Shown one piece after another: positions 11,848-23,372 of a DNA stretch of 64,000 nt. Positions within the stretch are counted from its first letter, which is position 1. Each line of letters starts with the position of its first letter. A program made the translations under genes and the position numbers. Where the stretch lies: positions 98,414,561 to 98,478,560 of the forward strand of contig NC_092039.1 in assembly GCF_003086295.3 (NCBI RefSeq), read 5' to 3'. This DNA comes from Arachis hypogaea. Lineage: Eukaryota > Streptophyta > Magnoliopsida > Fabales > Fabaceae. Below the pieces are notes generated by a model, which was given only the letters and a program-made list of their open reading frames with translations, was not told the DNA's origin and did not search any database.

Positions 11848-12529
11848 AAGAAAGAGAAGAGAACAAGAAAATGTGGAGTCCTCTATGTCACAGTATAGAG
11901 ATTCCTTGAAGTGTCAGAGGAGAAGAAGAGTAGAAGACAGAAGTAGAAAATTCGAACTTATCAAAGGAAATGGAGTTCGAATTTTGCATTAAGGGATAGT
12001 GTTAGTCCATAAATAGAAGGATGTGAGAAGGAGGGAAGTCATTTTCGAAAATCAAGTGAAAAATAATTGAAAACATTTTTGAAAAACATTACTTAATTTT
12101 CGAAAATGAAATTGGAAAAAAAATCAAGTGATTTTTGAAAAAGATTTTGAAATTAGAAATCAAAAAGATTTGATTGAAAACTATTTTGAAAAAGATGTGG
12201 TTAAGAAGATATGATTGGTTTTAAAAAAAATGTGATTGAGAAGATATGATTTGAAAAACATTTTAAAAAGATTTGATTTGAAAATTAAAAACTTGACTAA
12301 CAAGAAAAGATATGATTCAAACATTAAACCTTTCTCAACAGAAAAGGTAACATACTTGAAATGTTGAATCAAATCATTGATTGATAGTAAGTATCTTTAA
12401 AAATGGAAAAGAATTGAATTTGAAAAAGATTTGATTGAAAAATTGATTTGAAAAAGATTTGATTTTGAAAAGATTTTGAAAACTAAAAAAAAATTGATTT
12501 GAAAACAAAATCTTCCCTTCTAGCCATCC

Positions 12530-12673
12530 TGGCGTTAAACGCCCAGAATGGTGCACATTCTGGCGTTTAACGCCCAAAATGCTACCCTTTTGGGCGTTAA
12601 ACGCCCAACCAGGTACCCTGGCTGGCGTTTAAACGCCAGTCTGTCCTTCTTCACTGGGCGTTTTGAACGCCCA
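12530..12673. repeat. GGCGTT(T)AACGCC palindrome array, five units
   Basis: Five palindromes between the gag start and the 5' end of the element, including GGGCGTTTTGAACGCCC as the last unit. The spacers include ATGGTGCACATT and CCAGGTACCCTGG. The array is non-coding here. The DNA between it and gag (11992-12520) is AT-rich with many GAAAAGATTTGA variants and no gene. Confidence 0.9.
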
Positions 12674-13432
12674 GCTTTTTCTGTGCAATTCCTCTGCTGT
12701 ATGTTCTGAATCTTCAATTCTCTGTATTATTGACTTGAAAAGACACAAATTAAAAATATTTTTGGATTTTTAATAATAAGGAAAAATCAAAATACAACAA
12801 GAATCAAATAACAATGCATGCAAGACACCAAACTTAGCAGTTTGTATACTACTGACACTAACAAAATAATATACTTTTAAAAGAAGGTATTACTGCATGT
12901 TCTCCGTGACATGTAATTTTTAAATTTATTTTATAAATAATAAAATAATTTTTTTGGATAATTAGATTAAGTGAATAATAAAAATTAGTATCCAAATTAA
13001 CAAATTTTAATTTATCTGGTAAAAAAAAATGAAACTTACATAAAATATATGAAACTTACATAAAACATAGTGTATTGTGTAGTAATAGTACTTTTAGAGA
13101 GTGCATAATAGTCTTATTTTTTTTCAAATATTTAACAATTATATAAATATTATTTATTTTCAATTACTAAGCTAATAAATTTATAACATGTGAACCGTAA
13201 AAAAATAAAATTGCAAAGAAGTTAAACAAAATAAAATGAAAACACTAATTAATAGAAGACTAATCGACATTTAAAAAATTTATTTGAAATGAAAAAAATA
13301 AAACTTATATAAAGATGTGGTGCAATGTGCAACAGTAACACCTTCAAAAAATATCTAATAATTAAATATTGAATATGATAATTATATGTAATTGTAGAGT
13401 TCTTATATAGAGCTATTGTATTTTGGGTTGGG

Positions 13433-14306
13433 TGGTGCACGAAATTGTGATCATCAATGGTGCCATCAACATGGTACGCTCAATTGCAATCTCAACTATT
13501 TATCACAACTTCGCACAACTAACCAGCAAGTGTACTGGGTCGTCCAAGTAATAAACCTTACGCGAGTAAGGGTCGATCCCACGGAGATTGTTGGTATGAA
13601 GCAAGCTATGGTCACCTTGTAAATCTTAGTTAGGCAAACTCAAATGGTTATGGATGATGTATGAATAAAACATAAAGATAAAGATAGAGATACTTATGTA
13701 ATTCATTGGTGAGAATTTCAGATAAGCGTATGGAGATGCTTTGTCCCTTCCGTCTCTCTGCTTTCCTACTGTCTTCATCCAATCCTTCTTACTCTTTTCC
13801 ATGGCAAGCTGTATGTAGGGTTTCACCGTTGTCAGTGGCTACCTCCCATCCTCTCAGTGAAAATGTTCAACGCACCCTGTCACGGCACGGCTAATCATCT
13901 GTCGGTTCTCAATCAGGTTGGAATAGAATCCAGTGATTCTTTTGCGTCTGTCACTAACGCCCAGCCTTCAGGAGTTTGAAGCCCGTCACAGTCATTCAAT
14001 CATTGAATCCTACTCAGAATACCACAGACAAGGTTTAGACCTTCCGGATTCTCTTGAATGCCGCCATCAATTCTAGCTTATACCACGAAGATTCCGATCA
14101 AGGGATCCAAGAGATAAACATTCAAGCCTTGTTTGCTTGTAGAACAGAAGTGGTTGTCAGGCACTCGTTCATAAGTGAGAATGATGATGAGTGTCACATA
14201 ATCATCACATTCATCATGTTCTTGGGTGCAAATGAATATCTTAGAACAAGAATAAGCTGAATTGAATAGAAGAACAATAGTAATTGCATTAATACTCGAG
14301 GTACAG
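13433..14306 (-). mobile_element. LTR type 1, 3' LTR of outer element, first part (copy B)
   Basis: Left 874 bp of the 3' LTR of the outer element, ending at the TACAG duplication (14302-14306) where the type 2 solo LTR has inserted. With its continuation at 16066-16851 it totals 1660 bp, against 1661 bp for the 5' LTR at 27361-29021. Confidence 0.92.
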
Positions 14307-16060
14307 TGGTGGCGCGAAATTGTGAACAATACTTTTCACAACTCTCATAATCCCCGGTCATGAACCCCAAAAACTTGGTGTTCAATACCATGGCATTAAT
14401 ACAACTTCGCACAACTAACCAGCAAGTGCACTGGGTCGTCCAAGTAATAAACCTTACGCGAGTAAGGGTCGATCCCACGGAGATTGTTAGTATTGAAGCA
14501 AGCTATGGTCATCTTGTAAATCTTAGTCAGGCAAACTCAAATGGTAATGGTGATGAACGAAAATAACACAAAGGTAAAGATAGAGATACTTATGTAATTC
14601 ATTGGTAGGAACTTCAGATAAGCGCATGAAGATGCCTTCCCTTCCGTCTCTCTGCTTTCCTACTGTCTTCATCCAATCCTTCTTACTCCTTTCCATGGCA
14701 AGCTCAAGCAAGGGTTTCACCGTTGTCAGTGGCTACCTCCCATCCTCTCAGTGAAAGCGATTGCATATGCTCTGTCACAGCATAGCGGAATTCATCTGTC
14801 GGTTCTCAATCAGGCCGGAATAGAATCCAGTGATTCTTTTGCGTCTGTCACTAACGCCCCGCCTTCAGGAGTTTGAAGCACGTCACAGTCATTCAGTCAT
14901 TGAATCCTACTCAGAATACCACAGACAAGGTTAGACCTTCCGGATTCTCTTGAATGCTGCCATCAGTTCTCGCCTATACCACGAAGACTCTGATCTCACG
15001 GAATGGTTGGCTCGTTTGTCAGACGAGCACTCGGTTGTCAGGCGATCAACCATGCATCGTGCAATCAGGAATCCAAGAGATATTCACTGGAGCCTTGGTT
15101 GCTTGTAGAACAAAAGTGGTTGTCAGTCACCTTGTTCATGGGTGAGAATGATGATGAGTGTCACGGATCATCACATTCATCAAGTTGAAGAACAAGTGAT
15201 ATCTTAGAACAAGAACAAGTGGAATTGAATGGAAGAACAATAGTAATTGCATTAATACTCGAGGTACAGCAGAGCTCCACACCTTAATCTATGGTGTGTA
15301 GAAACTCCACCGTTGAAAATACATAAGCATAAGGTCTAGGCATGGCCGAATGGCCAGCCTCCCAATGATCTAAGATAGCATAAAATGAAGATGGCTACCC
15401 TGATATATCTAAGAACTAGATGTCCAAAGATGAAAATACAATAGTAAAATGTCCTACTTATAGAGAACTAGTAGCCTAGGGTGTACAGAGATGAGTAAAT
15501 GACATAAAAATCCACTTCCGGGCCCACTTGGTGTGTGCTTGGGCTGAGAAATGAAGCAAATTTCGTGCAGAGACTCCTCTTGGAGTTAAACGCCAGCTTT
15601 AGTGCCAGTTTGGGCGTTTAACTCCCATTTGGGTGCCAGTTCCAGCGTTTAACACTGGGATTTCTGAGGGTGACTTTGAACGCCGGTTTGGGCCATCAAA
15701 TCTTGGGCAAAGTATGGACTATCATACATTGCTGGAAAGCCCAGGATGTCTACTTTCCAACGCCGTTGAGAGCGCGCCAATTGGGCTTCTGTAGCTCCAG
15801 AAAATCCACTTCGAGTGCAGGGAGGTCAGAATCCAACAGCATCTGCAGTCTTTTTTAGTCTCTGAATCAGATTTTTGCTCAGGTCCCTCAATTTCAGCCA
15901 GAAAATACCTGAAATCACAGAAAAACACACAAACTCATAGTAAAGTCCAGAAAAGTGAATTTTAACTAAAAACTAATAAAAATATACTAAAAACTAACTA
16001 GATCATACTAAAAACATACTAAAAACAATGCCAAAAAGTATACAAATTATCCGCTCATCA
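14307..16060 (-). mobile_element. Type 2 solo LTR nested in LTR type 1
   Basis: A 1754 bp LTR from TGGTGGCGCG to CGCTCATCA, flanked on both sides by TACAG (14302-14306 and 16061-16065). Both flanks are LTR type 1 sequence and join perfectly if the insertion is removed. No internal sequence is attached, so this is a solo LTR left by LTR-LTR recombination. Its twin in copy A is still attached to an interior. Confidence 0.93.
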
Positions 16061-16851
16061 TACAGCAGAGCTCCACACCTTAATCTATGGTGTGTAGAAA
16101 CTTCACCGTTGAAAATACATAAGAACAAAAGTGATCATTGGCTTCGGCCCCAGAGAGGGAACCAGAAGAACCAAGATCTGATCTAAGATCTAAAGTGATC
16201 AAAAGATTCAAAAGATCAAAAGATGAAAACACAATAGCAAAAGGTCCTACTTATAGAGAACTAGTAGCTTAAGGTTTACAAAGATGAGTAAATTACATAA
16301 AAATCCACTTCCGGGCCCACTTGGTGTGTGCTTGGGCTGAGCATTGAAGTATTTTCGTGTAGAGACTTCTCTTGGAGTTAAACGCCAGCTTTTGTGCCAG
16401 TTTGGACGTTTAACTCCCATTCTTGTGCCAGTTCCGGCGTTTAACGCCGGGCAGTTTTGAGCTGATTTGGAACGCCGGTTTGGGCTATCAAATCTCGAGC
16501 AAAGTATGGACGTTTAACTCCCATTCTTGTGCCAGGATGTCTACTTTCCAACGCCGTTGAGGTCGCACCAATTGGGCTTCTGTTGCTCCAGAAAATTTGC
16601 TTCGAGTACAGGGAGGTCAGAATCCAACAGCATGTGCAGTCCTTTTCAGCCTCTGAATCAGATTTTTGCTCAAGTCCCTCAATTTCAGCCAGAAAATACC
16701 TGAAATCACAGAAAAATACACAAACTCATAGTAAAGTCCAGAAAAGTGAATTTTAACTAAAAACTAATAGAAATATACTAAAAACTAACTAAAACATACT
16801 AAAAACATACTAAAAACAATGCCAAAAAGCGTATAAATTATCCGCTCATCA
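16061..16851 (-). mobile_element. LTR type 1, 3' LTR of outer element, second part
   Basis: Starts with the right TACAG duplication and continues CAGAGCTCCACACC, matching 28231 onward of the 5' LTR. It includes the family-specific GGCTTCGGCCCCAGAGAGG stretch, and ends CGCTCATCA. The element interior follows at 16852. Confidence 0.92.
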
Positions 16852-16869
16852 CAACACCAAACTTAAATT

Positions 16870-16889
16870 GTTGCTTGTCCCCAAGCAAC
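16870..16889 (-). promoter_or_regulatory. Hairpin beside 3' LTR (outer element)
   Basis: Stem GTTGCTTG / CAAGCAAC with loop TCCC, in the same position as at 6631 but with a changed loop base and an unchanged stem. Confidence 0.72.
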
Positions 16890-17761
16890 TGAAAATCAAA
16901 TAAGATAAAGATAAGAGAATATGCAATGAATTCCAAAAACATCTATGAAGATCAGTGTTAATTAGATGAGCGGGGCTTTTAGCTTTTTGCCTCTGAACAG
17001 TTTTGGCATCTCACTCTATCCTTTGAAATTCAGAATGATTGGCTTCTATAGGAACTCAGAATCCAGATAGTGTTATTGATTCTCCTAGCTAAGTATGATG
17101 ATTCTTGAACACAGCTACTTTATGAGTCTTGGCCGTGGCCCAAAGCACTCTGTCTTCCTGTATTACCACCGGATACATACATGCCACAAACACATAATTG
17201 GGTGAACCTTTTCAGATTGTGACTCAGCTTTGCTAGAGTCCCCAATTAGAGGTGTCCAGGGTTCTTAAGCACACTCTTTTTGCTTTGGATCACAACTTTA
17301 TTATTTTTTTCTCTCTCTTTTTTCGTTTTTCTCTTTCCTTTCTTTTTTTTCTTTTTTTTTATATTCACTGCTTTTTCTTGCTTCAAGAATCATTTTTATG
17401 ATTTTTCAGATCCTCAGTAACATGTCTCCTTTTTCATCATTCTTTCAAGAGCCAACCATTCATGAACAACAAATTCAAAAGACATATGCACTGTTTAAGC
17501 ATACATTCAGAAAACAAAAGTATTGCCACCACATCAAAATAATTAATCTGTTATAAAATTTAAAATTCATGCAATTCTTCTCTTTTTCAATTAAGAACAT
17601 TTTTCATTCAAGAAAGGTGATGGATTCATAGGACATTCATAACTTTAAGGCATAGACACTAAGACACTAATGATCATAAGACACAAACATAGATAAACAT
17701 AAGCATGATTTTTCGAAAAACAGGAAAATAAGGAACAAGGAGATTAAAGAACGGGTCCACC

Positions 17762-18745
17762 TTAGTGATAGCGGCTTGTTATTCCTCTTGAAGATCTTAT
17801 GGAGTGCTTGAGCTCCTCAATGTCTCTTCCTTGCCTTTGTTGCTCCTCTCTCATGATTCTTTGATCTTCTCTAATTTCATGGAGGAGAATGGAATGTTCT
17901 TGGTGCTCCACCCTTAGTTGTCCCATGTTGGAACTCAATTCTCATAGAGAGGTGTTCAGTTGCTCCCAATAGTTTTGTGGAGGAAAGTGCATCCCTTGAG
18001 GTATCTCAGGGATTTCATGATGAAAGGGATCTCTTGTTTGCTCCATTCTTTTCTTAGTGATGGGCTTGTCCTCATCAATGGGGATGTCTCCCTCTATGTC
18101 AATTCCAACTGAATAACAGAGGTGACAAATGAGATGAGGAAAGGCTAACCTTGCCAAGGTAGAGGACTTGTCTGCCACCTTATAAAGTTCTTGGGCTATA
18201 ACCTCATAAACTTCTACTTCTTCTCCAATCATGATGATATGAATCATGATGGCCCGGTCTATAGTAACTTCGGACCGGTTGCTAGTGGGAATGATTGAGC
18301 GTTGGATAAACTCCAACCATCCCCTAGCCACGGGCTTGAGGTCATGCCTTCTCAGTTGAACCGGCTTCCCTCTTGAATCTCTCTTCCATTGAGCGCCCTC
18401 TTCACAGATGTCTATGAGGACTTGGTCCAACCTTTGATCAAAGTTGACCCTTCTAGTGTAAGGGTGTTCATCTCCTTGCATCATGGGCAAGTTGAATGCC
18501 AACCTTACATTTTCCGGACTAAAATCCAAGTATTTCCACCGAACCATTGTAAGCCAATTCTTTGGGTCCGGGTTCACACATTGATCATGGTTCTTGGTGA
18601 TCCATGCATTGGCATAGAACTCTTGAACCATTAAGATTCCGACTTGTGGAATGGGGTTAGTAAGAACTTCCCAACCTCTTCTTCGGATCTCACGTCGGAT
18701 CTTTGGATATTCACTCTTTTTGAGTTTGAAAGGGACCTCGGGGAT
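17762..18745 (-). pseudogene. ORF3 of outer element, split by an LTR insertion
   Basis: C-terminal part of the same ORF3 family as 7514-8638, readable from I-P-E-V at 18741 leftwards. It has a TGA stop at 17942-17944 (a glycine codon in other copies). The reading frame is cut at GGGGAT by the LTR starting at 18746. The N-terminal 40 or so codons are not present on the far side, so the insertion was followed by a rearrangement. Confidence 0.88.
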
Positions 18746-20481
18746 TGGTGCACGAAATTGTGATCAATACTTTTCACAACACAAATAATCCCCGGTAATG
18801 AATCCAAAAACTTGGTATTCAACACCATGGCATAAACACAACTTCGCACAACTAACCAGCAAGTGTACTGGGTCGTCCAAGTAATAAACCTTACGCGAGT
18901 AAGGGTCGATCCCACAGAGATTGTTGGTATGAAGCAAGCTATGGTCACCTTGTAAATCTTAGTCAGGCAAACTCAAATGGGTATGGTGATAAACGCATAA
19001 AACATAAAGATAAAGATAGAGATACTTATGTAATTCATTGGTAGGAATTTCAGATAAGCGTATGAAGATGCTTGTCCCTTCCGTCTCTCTGCTTTCCTAC
19101 TGTCTTCATCCAATCCTTCTTACTCCTTTCCATGGCAAGCTTAAGCAAGGGTTTCACCGTTGTCAGTGGCTACCTCCCATCCTCTCAGTGGAAATGTTCA
19201 ACGCACCCTGTCACGGCACGGCTATCCATCTGTCGGTTCTCGATCAGGCCGGAATAGAATCCAGTGATTCTTTTGCGTCTGTCACTAACGCCCCGCCCTC
19301 AGGAGTTTGAAGCACATCACAGTCATTCAATCATTGAATCCTACTCAGAATACCACAGACAAGGTTAGACCTTCCGGATTCTCTTGAATGCCGCCATCAG
19401 TTCTAGCCTATACCACGAAGACTCTAATCTCACGGAATGGTTGGCTCGTTTGTTAGGCGAGCACTCAGTTGTCAGGCGATCAACCATGCATCGTGTATCA
19501 GGAATCCAAGAGATATTCACCCAATCGAAGGTAGAACGGAGGTGGTTGTCAGTCACACGTTCATAGGTGAGAATGATGATGAGTGTCACGGATCATCACA
19601 TTCATCAAGTTGAAGAACAAGTGATATCTTAGAACAAGAACAAGCGGAATTGAATAGAAGAACAATAGTAATTGCATTAATACTCGAGGTACAGCAGAGC
19701 TCCACACCTTAATCTATGGTGTGTAGAAACTCCACCGTTGAAAATACATAAGAACAAGGTCTAGGCATAGCCGAATGGCCAGCCTCCCAATGATCTAAGA
19801 ACTAGATGTCCAAAAGATCCAAAGATCTAAAGTGATCAAAAGATTCCAAAGATGAAAATACAATAGTAAAAGGTCCTACTTATAGAGAACTAGTAGCCTA
19901 GGGTGTACAGAGATGAGTAAATGACATAAAAATCCACTTCCGGGCCCACTTGGTGTGTGCTTGGGCTGAGCATTGAAGCATTTTCGTGTAGAGACTCTTC
20001 TTGGAGTTAAACGCCAGCTTTTGTGCCAGTTTGGGCGTTTAACTCCCATTTTGGTGCCAGTTCCGGCGTTTAACGCTGGAATTCCTGAGGGTGACTTTGT
20101 ACGCCGGTTTGGGCCATCAAATCTTGGGCAAAGTATGGACTATCATACATTGCTGGAAAGCCCAGGATGTCTACTTTCCAACGCCGTTGAGAGCGCGCCA
20201 ATTGGGTGTCTGTAGCTCTAGAAAATTCACTTCGAGTGCAGGGAGGTCAGAATCCAACAGCATCTGCAGTCCTTTTCAGTCTCTGAATCAGATTTTTGCT
20301 CAGGTCCCTCAATTTCAGCCAGAAAATACCTGAAATCACATAAAAACACACAAACTCATAGTAAAGTCCAGAAAAGTGAATTTTAACTAAAAACTAATAA
20401 AAATATACTAAAAACTAACTAGATCATACTAAAAACATACTAAAAACAATGCCAAAATGCGTACAAATTATCCGCTCATCA
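18746..20481 (-). mobile_element. LTR type 2 inserted into ORF3 of outer element
   Basis: 1736 bp from TGGTGCACGA to CGCTCATCA, closely similar to the type 2 LTR at 14307. It is followed by element interior, so it is the 3' LTR of an inserted element. The left target duplication GGGAT is at 18741-18745. No matching GGGAT plus ORF3 junction exists on the right, because the interior now runs straight to a type 1 5' LTR. Confidence 0.9.
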
Positions 20482-21371
20482 CAACACCAAACTTAAATTG
20501 TAGCTTGTCCTCAAGCAACTGAAAATCAAATAAGATAAAAAAAGAAGAGAATATGCAATGAATTCAAAAAACATCTATGAAGATCAGCATTAATTAGATG
20601 AGCGGGGCTTTTAGCTTTTTGCCTCTGAACAGTTTTGGCATCTCACTTTATCCTTTGAAATTCAGAATGATTGGCTTCTTTAGGAACTTAGAATCCAGAT
20701 AGTGTTATTGATTCTCCTAGTAAAGTATGATGATTCTTGAACATAGCTACTTATTGAGTCTTGGCCGTGGCCCAAAGCATTCTGTCTTCCAGTATTACCA
20801 CCGGATACATACATGCCACAGACACATAATTGGGTGAACCTTTTCAGATTGTGACTCAGCTTTGCTAGAGTCCCCAATTAGAGGTGTCCAGGGTTCTTAA
20901 GCACACTCTTTTTGCCTTGGATCACAAATTTATTCCTTTTCTTTATCTTTCTCCCTTTTTTTCTCTTTTTTTTTCATTGCTTTTTTTTCTTGCTTCAAGA
21001 ATCATTTTTATGATTTTTCAGATCCTCAGTAACATGTCTCCTTTTTCATCATTCTTTCAAGAGCCAACATTAATGAACCACAAATTCAAAAGACATATGC
21101 ACTGTTTAAGCATACATTCAGAAAACAAAAGTATTGCCACCACATCAAAATAATTAAACTGTTATAAAATTCAAAATTCATGCAATTCTTTCTTTTTCAA
21201 TTAAGAACATTTTCCATTTAAGAAAGGTGATGGATTCATAGGACATTCATAACTTTAAGGCATAGACACTAAGACACTAATGATCACAAGACACAAACAT
21301 AGATAAACATAAACACTAAAATTCGAAAAACAGGAAATAAAGAACAAGGAGATTAAAGAACGGGTCCACCT

Positions 21372-22496
21372 TTAGTGATGGCGGCTCTTTCTTCCTCTTG
21401 AAGATCCTATGGAGTGCTTGAGCTCCTCAATATCTCTTCCTTGTCTTTGTTGCTCCTCTCTCATGATTCTTTGATCTTCTCTAATTTCATGGAGGATGAT
21501 GGAGTGTTCTTGATGTTCCACCCTTAGTTGTCCCATGTTGGAACTCAATTCTCCTAGGGAGGTGTTTAGTTGCTCCCAATAGTTTTGTGGTGGAAAGTGC
21601 ATCCCTTGAGGCATCTCAGGGATCTCATGATGAGTGGGGTCTCTTGTGTGCTCCATCCTCTTCTTAGTGATGGGTTTGTCCTCATCAATAGGGGTGTCTC
21701 CCTCTATGTCAACTCCAACTGAATAACAGAGGTGACAAATGAGATGAGGGAAGGCTAACCTTGCCAAGGTAGAGGACTTGTCCGCCACCTTATAAAGCTC
21801 TTGAGCTATAACCTCATGAACTTCTATTTCTTCTCCAATCATGATGCTATGAATCATGATAGCCCGGTCTATAGTAACTTCGGACCGGTTGCTAGTGGGA
21901 ATGATTGAGCGTTGGATAAACTCCAACAACCCTCTAGCCACGGGTTTGAGGTCATGCCTTCTCAATTGAACCGGCTTCCCTCTTGAATCTCTCTTCCATT
22001 GGGCGCCCTATTCACATATGACTGTGAGGACTTGGTCCAACCTTTGATCAAAGTTGACCCTTCTAGTGTAAGGGTGTTCATCTCCTTGCATCATGGGCAA
22101 ATTGAATGCCAACCTTACACTTTCCGGACTAAACTCCAAGTATTTCCCCCGAACCATAGTAAGATAATTCTTTGGATCCGGGTTCACACTTTGGTCATGG
22201 TTCTTGGTGATCCATGCATTGGCATAGAACTCTTGAACCATCAAGATTCCGACTTGTTGAATGGGGTTGGTAAGAACTTCCCAACCTCTTCTTCGGATCT
22301 CATGTCGGATCTCCGGATATTCACTCTTTTTGAGTGAAAAAGGGACCTCGGGGATCACCTTCTTCAAGGCCACAACTTCATAGAAGTGGTCTTGATGCAC
22401 CCTTGAGATGAATCTCTCCATCTCCCATGACTCGGAGGTGGAAGCTTTTGCCTTCCCTTTCCTCTTTCTAGAGGTTTCTCCGGCCTTGGATGCCAT
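21372..22496 (-). pseudogene. ORF3 (copy 2) with one nonsense codon
   Basis: Full-length relative of the 374-residue ORF3 with the same start (MASKAGETSRKRKGKAKAS) and end (RKSRHH). TAG at 22008-22010 replaces a Glu codon after about 162 residues; there are no other breaks. The leader hairpin TTTGCTCG / CGAGCAAA is present at 22551-22570. It seems to have decayed only recently. Confidence 0.87.
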
Positions 22497-22550
22497 AAAT
22501 GGTTATGGAAAAACAAAAAGCAATGCTTTTACCACACCAAACTTAAAAGG

Positions 22551-22570
22551 TTTGCTCGTCCTCGAGCAAA
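22551..22570 (-). promoter_or_regulatory. Hairpin in the ORF3 leader (copy 2)
   Basis: Perfect 8 bp stem TTTGCTCG / CGAGCAAA with loop TCCT, next to CACACCAAACTT, in the same place as at 8693. Confidence 0.75.
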
Positions 22571-22997
22571 AGAAGAAAGAAGAGAGTAGAAGAAGAAGAA
22601 ATGAGGAAGAAGGGAATGGCTTTGTGTTCGGCCAAAGGGGGGAGAAGTGGTGTGTATGTTGTGTGAAAATGAAGGAGTGAAGATGGGTTTATATAGGAGA
22701 GGGGGAAGGGTAGGGTTCGGTCAAGTGAGGGTGGGTTTGGGTGGGAAAGTGGTTTGAATTTGAATGGTGAGGTAGGTGGGGTTTTATGAAGGATGGATGT
22801 GAGTGGTGAAGAGAAAGATGGGATTTGATAGGTGAAGGGTTTTTGGGGAAGAGGTGTTGAGGTGATTGGTGAATGGGTGAAGAAGAGAGAGAGTGGTGGG
22901 GTAGGTGGGGATCCTGTGGGGTCCACAGAACCTGAGGTGTCAAGGAAAAGTCATCCATGCACCAAATGGCAAACAAAATCTCGTTTTGTGCCAATTC

Positions 22998-23168
22998 TGG
23001 CGTTAGACGCCGGGCTGGTGCCCATTTCTGGCGTTTAACGCCAGCTTCTTGCCCTTTTCTGGCGTTTAACGCCAGTCTGGTGCCCCTTTCTGGCGTTAAA
23101 CGCCCAGAAGGGTGCCAGACTGGGCGTTAAACGCCCAACAGCTAGCCTCACTGGCGTTTAAACGCCAG
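22998..23168. repeat. GGCGTT(T)AACGCC palindrome array, six units
   Basis: Same position, order and number of units as 9131-9301, with small changes (the first unit reads TGGCGTTAGACGCC). Confidence 0.92.
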
Positions 23169-23372
23169 TGGGTTCTTTCTCCAGGGTGTGCTGTTTTTCT
23201 TTCTGTTTTTCATTCTGTTTTTGCTTTTTTCATTGATTTTGTGACTTCTCATGATCATCAACCTAAAAAATATAAAATAACAAAAGAAAATAGTTAATTA
23301 TAAAACATTGGGTTGCCTCCCAACAAGCGCTTCTTTAATGTCATTAGCTTGACAGAGGACTCTCATGGAGCC

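Larger units (their letters stand above)
12864..16060. repeat. Tandem duplication, copy B
   Basis: Copy B of the block at 3470-6612. The junction at 12863/12864 joins element interior (ACTGACACTAACAAAAT, continuing normally in the sister copy at 26737) to host flank (AATATACTTTTAAAAG). AATAAT is shared at both breakpoints. Up to 13432 it is host flank, then LTR type 1 and LTR type 2. Confidence 0.92.
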
